The translations under genes and the position numbers were made by a program. From Fontibacter flavus (GTDB lineage Bacteria > Bacteroidota > Bacteroidia > Cytophagales > Cyclobacteriaceae), in contig NZ_JBHLWI010000036.1 in the NCBI RefSeq assembly GCF_042432905.1, positions 1 to 64,000 on the forward strand: DNA of 64,000 nt. Direction: 5' to 3'. Positions 35,769 through 43,810 of this stretch are shown here, one piece after another (position 1 is the first letter of the stretch; each line of letters opens with the position of its first letter). The notes below the pieces were generated by a model that saw only the letters and a program-made list of their open reading frames with translations, was not told the DNA's origin and made no database searches.

Positions 35769-35897
35769 AGGAATTCACCGATTATATCCTGCCGTTTACC
35801 GATTTTTTTATTCTGATGGCCTATTTATACACTGCCATAAGTTTAGCTCTCTTTAGTTTTGTCTCATTCTAATCAGAAATAATTAAATGAAATAATC

Positions 35898-36680
35898 ATG
35901 GCAAAACGGGATTTTTCTTCAACAAACAATGACCTGACAGCAGGACTGGTCATTTTGATCATCGGAGGTGTTTTATTGCTAAGAGCTATTGGCTTTTGGT
36001 TTCCTTCTTGGGTATTCTCATGGCCGATGGTACTTATCGTCATTGGCTTGGTGATTTCTGCCAAGCATAATTTCCAAAGTGGATTTGGAGTGGGCTTGTT
36101 ATTGGTAGGTGGTTTCTTTCTTATCAAAAAGAATTTTGGTTTTCCTTTTGAAGTTGAACCTTATTTGATTCCAACAGGCCTTATCATTTTTGGTTTATAC
36201 CTGATCTTAAAGCGTAGCAGGGATAAGGAGCGTTTTAATGAGGATTTCTTCAGGAATTTTCAGAAAGGGGCAGATAAAATGGGAGTAAATGATCAGGAAG
36301 GAAGCCATAGTAGTCCTCAAAACTACGTTTACAATGATGCTGGAGATATCATCAGTGCCCAGGCATTGTTTACGGGCATTCAGAAAAGGGTGCTGTCTAA
36401 AAACTTCAAAGGAGGAAAGGCTTCAGCGATCTTTGGAGGAACTGAAATAGACCTTTCTCAGGCTGATCTGGCTCCGGGTGCCATGCTGAATATTGAAGTG
36501 GCCTTTGGTGGGGTGAAATTGGTTGTGCCCCCTCATTGGGATTTGCAGATTAATGTTACCAATATGTTTGCCGGGGTTGAAGATAAAAGAATGTATCCTC
36601 AGACTCCTCCAGATCCTTCAAAAGTGCTGAAAATTTATGGTTCTGTAATTTTTGGAGGTTTGGAGATCAAATCGTTTTAA
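35898..36680 (+). CDS. LiaF/LiaI-like membrane protein
   Basis: A 260-aa membrane protein. Four closely packed hydrophobic helices lie within residues 12-105 (for example LTAGLVILIIGGVLLLRAIGFW and WPMVLIVIGLVISA). A charged linker and a C-terminal beta-rich domain follow, with the repeated motif FGGTEIDLSQADL ... VAFGGVKLVVPPHWDL ... VIFGGLEIKSF, as in LiaF-type domains. In Firmicutes, LiaF inhibits a cell-wall-stress histidine kinase. Here a LytS-like kinase gene starts 12 bp downstream, followed by a LytTR regulator, so an envelope-stress three-component operon is a good inference. Confidence 0.8.
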   Translation: MAKRDFSSTNNDLTAGLVILIIGGVLLLRAIGFWFPSWVFSWPMVLIVIGLVISAKHNFQSGFGVGLLLVGGFFLIKKNFGFPFEVEPYLIPTGLIIFGLYLILKRSRDKERFNEDFFRNFQKGADKMGVNDQEGSHSSPQNYVYNDAGDIISAQALFTGIQKRVLSKNFKGGKASAIFGGTEIDLSQADLAPGAMLNIEVAFGGVKLVVPPHWDLQINVTNMFAGVEDKRMYPQTPPDPSKVLKIYGSVIFGGLEIKSF

Positions 36681-36692
36681 TCCAAGGCAATT

Positions 36693-37736
36693 GTGATAAG
36701 AGATATTTTAGCATCCAAAAACCAAAGTGGACTGAAGGTGATAGCCATTATGCTGATAGGCATAATGGTTATTGCCATGCTGATCAATTATTATGGTTTT
36801 ATCTACCGATTGGCGATCGTAGATGCATCTTTAAATGTGTTATTGTTGGTGATCGGGTTTTTACTTTTAGACAATGTATTCGGATTTTACCTTCCCCAAA
36901 AATCGCAAAGATGGTTAATAATTGCACTGCCTTTGATGTTGGCCTTTGGAACTGTTTTTTTTACAAGGTACCTGTTTAAATGGTTGCTGGCTTCAGATTT
37001 TAACTATCTTGAATTTGTGGAGTATTCCATTCCTGTCAGGCTTTTTGTTTTTTTTATATTGTATCTTTTTTGGTCAGCATTACTTGTCCTTCACGGGAAA
37101 CTTGAGGATCAAATGAAGACCAAGGACAGACATGAAAAAATCCAGCAGATGTCAAAGGAGGCTGAACTGTTCCATCTTCGGCAGCAATTGCAACCGCATT
37201 TTATTTTCAATAGCCTGAATTCCATCAGCGCTCTTGTCAAATCGAATCCTGAAAAAGCACGGGAAATGGTGGTGCAGCTATCTGAATTTTTGAGAAGAAC
37301 AATCAAGAAGAATGATAAAAATTGGGTGGGCGTAGAGGAAGAATTGGAGTATTTGGGATTATTTTTATCCATTGAAAAAGTAAGGTTTGGCCATAGGCTA
37401 AAAACTGAAATAAAGGTATCTGAAGAGAGTAAAGAGCTCAGGATACCACAGTTGCTGATTCAGCCTTTATTGGAAAATGCCATCAAACATGGGCTGTACA
37501 GTGTCCTGGAAGATGTAATGATTGGGATTGGATTTACTCAAAAAGACAATTATCTTTTAGTTTCTATTTCAAATCCCTTCGATTCTGATTCTCCAGGAAA
37601 TAAAGGAGCTGGATTTGGATTGGAGGCAGTCCAAAGGAGGCTATTCTTGATGTTTGGAAGGAATGATCTGATTGATATCGATAAAGGTAACGGGATTTTT
37701 AAGGTGACAGTTAAAATACCTCAGCACTATGATTAA
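36693..37736 (+). CDS. LytS-like sensor histidine kinase
   Basis: A 347-aa kinase of the LytS/YehU type. Four transmembrane helices occupy residues about 14-145. The His_kinase domain motif LRQQLQPHFIFNSLNSISALV carries the phospho-acceptor His, and the ATPase domain shows IPQLLIQPLLENAIKHGLY and GAGFGLEAVQRRL. It starts with GTG at 36693; the next in-frame ATG would cut into the first helix. It overlaps the response-regulator gene by 8 bp and follows the LiaF-like gene by 12 bp. Likely an envelope sensor whose activity is modulated by the LiaF-like protein. Confidence 0.87.
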   Translation: MIRDILASKNQSGLKVIAIMLIGIMVIAMLINYYGFIYRLAIVDASLNVLLLVIGFLLLDNVFGFYLPQKSQRWLIIALPLMLAFGTVFFTRYLFKWLLASDFNYLEFVEYSIPVRLFVFFILYLFWSALLVLHGKLEDQMKTKDRHEKIQQMSKEAELFHLRQQLQPHFIFNSLNSISALVKSNPEKAREMVVQLSEFLRRTIKKNDKNWVGVEEELEYLGLFLSIEKVRFGHRLKTEIKVSEESKELRIPQLLIQPLLENAIKHGLYSVLEDVMIGIGFTQKDNYLLVSISNPFDSDSPGNKGAGFGLEAVQRRLFLMFGRNDLIDIDKGNGIFKVTVKIPQHYD

Positions 37737-38463
37737 GACTTTGATAATTGATGACGAGCCTTTGGCAACCGAAATCATAAAGGAATATTTATCAGACTTT
37801 CCTCAGTTTGAGGTTATAAAAGTGTGTCATAATGGCTTTGACGGGCTCAAAGCCATTTATGAGACGCAGCCTGAACTGATTTTTCTAGATGTTCAAATGC
37901 CAAAATTAAATGGTTTTGAATTACTGGAATTGCTTGATAATCCTCCATATGTCATATTCACTACCGCATTCGACCAATATGCCATGAAGGCCTTTGATAT
38001 CCATGCGATAGATTATTTACTCAAACCATTTTCATCCCAAAGGTTTGCCAAGGCCATAGAGAAGTTTCTTCAATTGGACAAAAATGCAAAGATGGACAGT
38101 AAACATCTGGAAGAGGAAAATCAACATCCGGAGTCAGCTAATAGAATCGTGGTAAAAGTTAAGAATGAGATAAAAATCATTCCCTTGGAAGAGGTGAAAT
38201 TCATGGAAGCCAATGATGATTATGTGAATATTTATACAGCAGAGGGGAAGTTTATCAAAAACAAGACTCTGTCATTTTTTGAGAAAACCTTGGATCCGCT
38301 TCAGTTTGTCAGGGTTCACAGATCTTACTTGGTAAAAGTAAGTGAAATCAGCAAAATAGAACCATATGAAAAAGATAGTTATGTTTTGAAGTTAAGAGAC
38401 GGGCAAAGTGTTCCTGTCAGCAAAACTGGTTTTCCGAAATTAAAAACCGTCTTGGGTATTTAA
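37729..38463 (+). CDS. LytTR-family response regulator
   Basis: A 244-aa regulator with a receiver domain (IIDDEPLATEIIKEYL; phospho-acceptor Asp54 in LIFLDVQMPKLNG; YLLKPFSSQRF). A LytTR DNA-binding domain begins at about residue 140 (IVVKVKNEIKIIPLEEVKFMEANDDYVNIYT ... FVRVHRSYLVKVSEI). It is the third gene of the LiaF-like/LytS/LytTR operon and overlaps the kinase by 8 bp. A terminator follows at once. LytTR domains bind direct repeats; I could not identify sites. Confidence 0.9.
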   Translation: MIKTLIIDDEPLATEIIKEYLSDFPQFEVIKVCHNGFDGLKAIYETQPELIFLDVQMPKLNGFELLELLDNPPYVIFTTAFDQYAMKAFDIHAIDYLLKPFSSQRFAKAIEKFLQLDKNAKMDSKHLEEENQHPESANRIVVKVKNEIKIIPLEEVKFMEANDDYVNIYTAEGKFIKNKTLSFFEKTLDPLQFVRVHRSYLVKVSEISKIEPYEKDSYVLKLRDGQSVPVSKTGFPKLKTVLGI

Positions 38464-38466
38464 ATG

Positions 38467-38493
38467 AAAAAAGCCCATTTAAGGGCTTTTTTT
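38467..38493. terminator. Bidirectional terminator after the LytTR regulator gene
   Basis: Stem aaaaaagccc with gggctttttt around a 6-nt loop; it lies 3 bp after the regulator stop and touches the stop of the convergent DUF2795 gene. Confidence 0.8.
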
Positions 38494-38713
38494 AGTATTC
38501 ATCTTCATTAAAGAAGAAATCATCTTTCGTAGGATAGTCTGGCCAAATCTCTTCGATGTTCTCATAAGGCTCGCCGTCATCCTCAAGTTCCTGGAGGTTT
38601 TCAACAACTTCCAAAGGGGCACCGGAACGGATCGCGTAATCGATCAACTCGTCTTTGGTTGCAGGCCATGGCGCATCTTCAAGGTAAGATGCTAGTTCTA
38701 ATGTCCAATACAT
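38492..38713 (-). CDS. DUF2795 small acidic protein
   Basis: A 73-aa acidic protein. MYWTLELASYLEDAPWPATKDELIDYAIRSGAPLEVVENLQEL matches the DUF2795 fold, a small helical domain widespread in Bacteroidota. It ends in an Asp/Glu/Phe-rich tail (PTKDDFFFNEDEY). Cytosolic; function unknown. It may share a transcript with the DUF349 gene 77 bp upstream on the same strand. Confidence 0.85.
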   Translation of the reverse strand: MYWTLELASYLEDAPWPATKDELIDYAIRSGAPLEVVENLQELEDDGEPYENIEEIWPDYPTKDDFFFNEDEY

Positions 38714-38790
38714 AGTTTCAGAGTTTAATGTTTACCGCCTTAACGGCATGCAAAAATAGAAATAGTTTTAAATTTTCAATTGTTAACCCA

Positions 38791-40038
38791 TTAATTATTT
38801 GAAAGTTCCTTCAAGATGAAATTTTTTACATCAATTTTTCTTTTGAAGGCACTTAATTTTCTCCTCAGCATGATTTCAAAATCACTTTCATTCGTTCTGA
38901 AGTTTTCGGCATTTTCCTTAACAGTGGCCAGTTCATTTTCATCTCTGTAGATGAGATCTTTCAAAATAGACGATTTGATACGCTTTTGTTCTGACACTTC
39001 TTTCTTGTCAAAATCTGGATATTTTGAATGAGCCAATTTATTCAAGAATAATTTCTCGAAAACAGCTTCTGAATAGAATGTAAATGAACGCATGACCAAG
39101 TTTGCCTCTTTAGGCTTTCTTGGGGGAAGCTTTTTCCAATCAGCTTGCAGTTTCTTGGCAGACGAAATTACCTCTGGGTTTGTTTCAGCATAAGCCAGTT
39201 TTTTCATTTCCTCGGTCATACTTTCCATTTTTTTCATGAGTTCCCAAGGCTTCATCTGTGGTTCAGACTGCATGGTCCTTCTGAATCTGCTGAAAATTCT
39301 GTTGTTCAGTTTGGAAAACTCATCCCAAAGTGGCTGCCTTTTTTCTGCAGGAACTTTGCCGGCAGCTTTCCATTCTTTTTGGATTCTTTTGGAAATTTCA
39401 AATGCTTTTTTTGCATCAGGATTGTCAAATGCCTCTCGTGCCTGTATGACCAAGTCTTCGTAAACTTTGATGTTCTCTTCTGCCTGCAGCGCGAGTCCTT
39501 CGAAATAGTGCTTTCTGTTTTCAAAAAAAGTGTCAACTGCTAAATTGAAAGCCTGTTCGACTTCCTCTTCGAATTCCTTTTCCACGGGACCTGTTTTGAT
39601 CCAGCGCATTTTCAGGTTTTTGAATTCTTCAGCAGTATTCTTCCAGTCTGTATCATTTTTCAAGGCCTCAGCTTCTAAGATCAAGCCTTTTTTGATTTCC
39701 AGATTACGTTCACGATTTTTCTTGATGATGTCTTCAAGGTAGACCTGTAATTTGTCCAAGTCCTCAATAAGCGGTACAAAATCCCCTAAGGCATCATAAT
39801 CCAGCATAGAGTCTCTCAAATGAATCAGCTTCATCAAGAAGGAACCTTTATTCTGGTTTTCTTCAATATCGTTTTTTAACGCATTGATTTTTTCTTTTAA
39901 GGAGGCAAATCTATCCTCAAAATATTTGATGGTAGATGCTTCGTCTTCTTTTACTTCTCCAATCACCCTGTCCGGCTGATTCAAAAATCCCTTAAGATAA
40001 ACCTTGTTATCTTTAATGTACCCGTATGGATGCTCCAT
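38791..40038 (-). CDS. DUF349 coiled-coil protein
   Basis: A 415-aa, highly charged, all-helical protein with several DUF349 repeats. Each contains a Trp/Lys-rich core such as LKMRWIKTGPVEKEFEEEVEQAFN, RIQKEWKAAGKVPAEKRQPLWDEF and KLQADWKKLPPRKPKEANL. It begins MEHPYGYIKDNKVYLKGF, the usual Bacteroidota opening. No signal peptide. DUF349 proteins are cytosolic and poorly understood. Divergent from ettA, with 133 bp between. Confidence 0.87.
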   Translation of the reverse strand: MEHPYGYIKDNKVYLKGFLNQPDRVIGEVKEDEASTIKYFEDRFASLKEKINALKNDIEENQNKGSFLMKLIHLRDSMLDYDALGDFVPLIEDLDKLQVYLEDIIKKNRERNLEIKKGLILEAEALKNDTDWKNTAEEFKNLKMRWIKTGPVEKEFEEEVEQAFNLAVDTFFENRKHYFEGLALQAEENIKVYEDLVIQAREAFDNPDAKKAFEISKRIQKEWKAAGKVPAEKRQPLWDEFSKLNNRIFSRFRRTMQSEPQMKPWELMKKMESMTEEMKKLAYAETNPEVISSAKKLQADWKKLPPRKPKEANLVMRSFTFYSEAVFEKLFLNKLAHSKYPDFDKKEVSEQKRIKSSILKDLIYRDENELATVKENAENFRTNESDFEIMLRRKLSAFKRKIDVKNFILKELSNN

Positions 40039-40171
40039 TTCGATCTAATAGGTTGCGTGGTAGTCCGTTTAATTTTCTGCAAATTAATTAATTCAAATGC
40101 ATTTATCCTAAGAAAGCCCTTTTTTTGCCATATTTGTCATTCTTGGATGAAAAAATAACTACAATTCCCTT

Positions 40172-41851
40172 ATGAGTAACGAGAAAATCATATTTTCTAT
40201 GGCAGGGGTATCAAAAATTTACCCGCCTCAGAAAAAAGTTTTAAAAGATATTTACCTGTCATTTTTCTACGGTGCCAAAATCGGCGTACTTGGTCTCAAT
40301 GGCTCCGGTAAATCCTCCTTGCTGAAAATTATAGCAGGTGTTGATAAAGAATTCCAAGGTGAAGTGGTATGGTCTCCAGGCTACTCTGTTGGTATGCTGG
40401 AACAGGAACCCCAATTGGATCCTACCAAAACCGTAAAAGAAATTGTGGAAGAGGCCGTTGCCGGTACTGTTGCTCTACTCAAGGAATTTGAGGAAATCAA
40501 TGAGAAATTCATGGATCCTGCCTTGATGGAAGATCCGGATGCCATGGATAAACTGATCCAAAAGCAAGGTGAAGTACAGGAGAAACTTGATGCCGCCAAT
40601 GCCTGGGAACTAGATACCATGTTGGAAAGAGCAATGGACGCCCTGAGACTTCCCCCGAGTGAGGCCAATGTGGCAAATCTTTCAGGTGGTGAAAAGAGAA
40701 GGGTAGCGCTTTGCCGCCTTTTATTACAGGAACCAGATGTGCTTTTATTAGACGAACCGACCAACCACTTGGATGCTGAGTCGGTGCTCTGGTTGGAGCA
40801 GCATTTACAGCAATATAAAGGAACAGTAATTGCCGTCACACACGACCGTTACTTCTTGGATAATGTGGCAGGCTGGATCTTGGAATTGGATAGGGGAGAA
40901 GGTATCCCTTGGAAAGGCAACTATTCTTCCTGGTTGGAACAAAAGCAGGATAGACTAAAACAGGAAGAAAAAACTGAGTCCAAACGTCAGAAGACCCTAG
41001 AAAGGGAGTTGGAATGGATACGCATGGCGCCAAAGGCCAGACAGGCAAAGGGGAAGGCCCGCCTTTCTGCTTATGACAAACTGGTCTCCGAAGAGTCCAA
41101 AGAAAAAGAAGCCAAATTGGAACTTTACATTCCTCCAGGACCTAGACTGGGAGCAAAAGTGATTGAAGTCAATGGTGTGTCCAAAGCTTATGGGGACAAA
41201 TTGCTTTTTGAAAACCTTTCTTTCAGCTTGCCACAAGGTGGCATCGTAGGAATTATCGGGCCAAACGGTGCGGGTAAGTCAACTTTATTCAAATTGATTA
41301 CAGGACAAGAAAAGCCAGATGCCGGACATTTTGAAATTGGAGAGACAGTGAAACTGGCCTATGTGGATCAGGAGCATGATAACTTGGATCCTAATAAAAC
41401 CGTCTATCAGGCTATCTCTGAAGGTAATGAGTTGATGAAATTGGGAAATAAAGAAATTAACTCCAGGGCTTATGTGAGTAAATTTAATTTTGCTGGCTCC
41501 GATCAGGAAAAGAAACTTGGCGTGCTATCCGGCGGTGAGCGCAACAGGGTACATTTGGCCATGACTCTGAAAGAAGGCGGCAACTTGTTGCTTTTGGATG
41601 AACCTACAAACGATTTGGATGTGAACACCCTGAGAGCTTTGGAAGAGGCATTGGAGAACTTCGGTGGTTGTGCAGTGATTATTTCCCACGACCGATGGTT
41701 TCTAGATAGAATCTGTACCCATATCCTGGCTTTTGAAGGAGATTCCCAAGTGTATTGGTTTGAGGGTAACTTCTCCGATTACGAGGAAAACAAGAAAAAG
41801 CGCTTGGGTGATGTGACTCCGAAGAGGATTAAGTATAAGAAGCTTAGGTAG
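40172..41851 (+). CDS. ettA: Energy-dependent translational throttle protein EttA (ABC-F)
   Basis: A 559-aa ABC-F ATPase with two nucleotide-binding domains: Walker A GLNGSGKSSLLK (about 48-59) and GPNGAGKSTLFK (about 366-377). ABC signatures LSGGEKRRVALC and LSGGERNRVHLA, and Walker B LLLDEPTNHLD and LLLDEPTNDLD, are intact. The arm/linker between the domains (about 250-320) has the RMAPKARQAKGKARL basic stretch. EttA binds the ribosomal E site and couples initiation to the ATP/ADP ratio. The length and short C-terminus (no extended tail) favour EttA over Uup or antibiotic-resistance ABC-Fs. Confidence 0.92.
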   Translation: MSNEKIIFSMAGVSKIYPPQKKVLKDIYLSFFYGAKIGVLGLNGSGKSSLLKIIAGVDKEFQGEVVWSPGYSVGMLEQEPQLDPTKTVKEIVEEAVAGTVALLKEFEEINEKFMDPALMEDPDAMDKLIQKQGEVQEKLDAANAWELDTMLERAMDALRLPPSEANVANLSGGEKRRVALCRLLLQEPDVLLLDEPTNHLDAESVLWLEQHLQQYKGTVIAVTHDRYFLDNVAGWILELDRGEGIPWKGNYSSWLEQKQDRLKQEEKTESKRQKTLERELEWIRMAPKARQAKGKARLSAYDKLVSEESKEKEAKLELYIPPGPRLGAKVIEVNGVSKAYGDKLLFENLSFSLPQGGIVGIIGPNGAGKSTLFKLITGQEKPDAGHFEIGETVKLAYVDQEHDNLDPNKTVYQAISEGNELMKLGNKEINSRAYVSKFNFAGSDQEKKLGVLSGGERNRVHLAMTLKEGGNLLLLDEPTNDLDVNTLRALEEALENFGGCAVIISHDRWFLDRICTHILAFEGDSQVYWFEGNFSDYEENKKKRLGDVTPKRIKYKKLR

Positions 41852-41915
41852 AGGAGAGAAGCTAGAGATTAGAAACGAGAAACAAGAGACAAGAATCAAG
41901 AACTAAGACTTGAAT
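41851..41915. repeat. Purine-rich 'aagagacaagaatcaag' intergenic repeat, copy 1
   Basis: Directly after ettA there is a 60-bp run of gaga/caag words (gagaaacaagagacaagaat). A closely similar run follows the DUF1684 gene at 53597-53660 (ctagaaacaagagtcaagat). Both sit just after a stop codon. They appear to be two copies of one short intergenic repeat family. Confidence 0.45.
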
Positions 41916-41945
41916 TTGGATATCTAAAATTGCATATGGGAAAAT

Positions 41946-41976
41946 GGCCCGGGTTTTTGACCTGGGCTGTTTTTTT
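41946..41976 (+). terminator. Terminator downstream of ettA
   Basis: Stem ggcccgggt with acctgggct (one wobble at the base), followed by gttttttt; about 95 bp after the ettA stop, beyond the purine-rich repeat. Confidence 0.75.
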
Positions 41977-42038
41977 AAATTACATTACCTGTTATTTTAA
42001 AATTAAAAAATATCACTATTTTTAGGGGAAAGGTTCAG

Positions 42039-42221
42039 ATGAAAGGGATATTGATTTTTAATATTATTTTAGGGATTGTTGCATTGGCCTTAGGGATATT
42101 GGCACTGATACGTGGATCCCATTTAACTGCCGTAGGTATGGGATTTGTATTGCTTTCCAATATCATTCAGAGTATTCAAGGGTATATAAACATTAAGAAA
42201 TCCAAAGCTCAGGAGGATTAG
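42039..42221 (+). CDS. Small two-helix membrane protein
   Basis: A 60-aa protein with two hydrophobic helices (ILIFNIILGIVALALGILALI and VGMGFVLLSNIIQSIQGYI) and a basic-acidic tail (NIKKSKAQED). An aggggaaagg purine stretch lies upstream. No known family; it precedes another tiny membrane protein by 32 bp. Its size, clean start and neighbouring partner make it likely to be real. Confidence 0.6.
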   Translation: MKGILIFNIILGIVALALGILALIRGSHLTAVGMGFVLLSNIIQSIQGYINIKKSKAQED

Positions 42222-42253
42222 CATTTTTGTCCCGATAATTAAAACATGTTCAT

Positions 42254-42433
42254 ATGGAGAAACTGTACAATTTTTATTTCTTCCTTTTCATCCCAGTCTT
42301 CTTGGTAAATCAATTTGTCTATAAATTGGTCACAATACCACCCTGGTTAAAGGGACTGCTTTTGATCTTGGGCGCATTGTTGTTTTTTACAAGTGCTATG
42401 AAGAAGCGGAAAAAGGATATGAAGCAATCCTAA
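42254..42433 (+). CDS. Small membrane protein adjoining the ebo cluster
   Basis: A 59-aa protein that I translated by hand: MEKLYNFYFFLFIPVFLVN, then a second hydrophobic run, WLKGLLLILGALLFFTSAM, and a strongly basic end (KKRKKDMKQS). It is predicted to be a two-helix inner-membrane protein. It lies 32 bp after the other tiny membrane gene and stops 3 bp before the convergent eboF stop, so it abuts the ebo operon's 3' end. No family recognised. Confidence 0.55.
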   Translation: MEKLYNFYFFLFIPVFLVNQFVYKLVTIPPWLKGLLLILGALLFFTSAMKKRKKDMKQS

Positions 42434-42436
42434 TTC

Positions 42437-43810
42437 TTATCTCATTACCGTTTTATATATCCTTTCAAATACTTCGGTAGGTTCTATTTCACCGGAATTT
42501 TGCTCGTTGGTATCGGAACCTACAAAAATCGGCCAATCCATTGGGTCCTCTGGTGTCCTTCCATGAGAACCCTTGACCAAGGAGGCATCCAAAGAAATCA
42601 CATCCATCAAGTACCTGAAACCAAGTTTCTTTTTCAAAAGCTTCATCCCGATTTTGCCCTTCAGGAATTTGATTTCCGGATCGGCCAAAGTTTCTACAGG
42701 ATCATAGCCTGGCTTACGATGGATATCTACCGTCCTGGCATAATCAGGTGCCTTGTTATCATCCAGCCAAAAGTAATAGGTAAACCAGGAATCTTTGTCT
42801 GCTACGGCAATCAGTTCTCCAGCCCTTGGATGATCCAAATGGTATTTTTGTTTTCCTTCCTTGTCCAGTACTTTTTCAATTCCAGGCACCCTTTCCAACA
42901 TGCTTTTGATAGCAGGAATATCTGCTTCGTCTTTGATATAGACATGGGCCAACTGATGGTCTGCCACGGCAAATGCCTTGCAGGTGCCGGCATCCAAGGT
43001 TTCTCTTCCCAATTCATCTTTTACGACTATGCAGCCTTCTTTCCTTAAGATTCTGTTGATATGGATAGGGTTATTAACCGATGTGATGCCGTACTCAGAA
43101 AGGAGTAATACCTCTGTTCCCTGCTTTTCAAAATAGGTAATCAGGTCTTCTGCCACTTTGTCGATTTCCCTTAGGTCCTTTTTTATTTTTTTAAAGTCCA
43201 GGCCATATCGCTGCAAGCCATAATCCAAATGAGGAAGGTAAATCAGGTTCAGGGTAGGATTGAACCATTGGTCTACTTTTTTGGATGCCTCGGCAATCCA
43301 TTGGGTGGATTCGATATTGGCATTTGGTCCCCAGAAGGAGAAAAGCGGAAACTGCCCTAATTCCTGCTGCAACCTGTCCCTCAGGTCCATAGGGTGGCTG
43401 TGGATGTCCGGTAATTTCCTTCCATCTGCTGGGTACAAGGGCCTTGGGGTCACTGCATAATCCACGGAGGAATACATGTTGTACCACCAGAACATGTTGG
43501 CACAGGTGAAATTAGGATCCTGATTTTTCAACTTGTCCCAAATTTTTGGAGACTGTACCAGGTGGTTGGACTGTCTCCAAAATTTGATTTCGCATTCGTC
43601 TCTGAAGTACCAGCCGTTGCCGACGATTCCGTTTTCCTCCGGCCATTTTCCTGTCAGGTAAACCGATTGGGAAGCGCAGGTTACTGCTGGTAATATGGGT
43701 TGGATAAAAGTTTTTTGCCGCTTTTCTATCCATTTTTTAAGGAAAGGCGTATGTTCTCCGATCAATCTGGAGGATAAAGCGACAATATTGATTACAACTG
43801 TTTTTTTCAT
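42437..43810 (-). CDS. eboF: EboF: alkaline phosphatase/phosphodiesterase-fold protein
   Basis: A 457-aa protein of the nucleotide pyrophosphatase/phosphodiesterase group in the alkaline phosphatase superfamily. The nucleophile position is present (Thr44 in PAVTCASQSVYLTG), as are Asp196 (LPHLDYGLQRYG) and His416 (VKGSHGRTP). Three canonical metal-ligand positions look changed when aligned by eye: the first Asp (here VINIVALS), a His replaced by Gln200, and the Asp-His pair replaced by Glu239-Tyr240 (LLLSEYGI). It has no signal peptide, so it is probably cytosolic. It is the last gene of the ebo operon, overlapping eboE by 4 bp (ATGA). The substrate is unknown; the altered metal site may mean a modified or lost hydrolase activity. 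Confidence 0.85.
   Translation of the reverse strand: MKKTVVINIVALSSRLIGEHTPFLKKWIEKRQKTFIQPILPAVTCASQSVYLTGKWPEENGIVGNGWYFRDECEIKFWRQSNHLVQSPKIWDKLKNQDPNFTCANMFWWYNMYSSVDYAVTPRPLYPADGRKLPDIHSHPMDLRDRLQQELGQFPLFSFWGPNANIESTQWIAEASKKVDQWFNPTLNLIYLPHLDYGLQRYGLDFKKIKKDLREIDKVAEDLITYFEKQGTEVLLLSEYGITSVNNPIHINRILRKEGCIVVKDELGRETLDAGTCKAFAVADHQLAHVYIKDEADIPAIKSMLERVPGIEKVLDKEGKQKYHLDHPRAGELIAVADKDSWFTYYFWLDDNKAPDYARTVDIHRKPGYDPVETLADPEIKFLKGKIGMKLLKKKLGFRYLMDVISLDASLVKGSHGRTPEDPMDWPIFVGSDTNEQNSGEIEPTEVFERIYKTVMR

Noticed and set aside
39145..39543. Plus-strand 132-aa frame within the DUF349 gene
   Set aside because: It lies wholly within the DUF349 coding sequence on the opposite strand, is Phe/Cys-rich and resembles no protein family.
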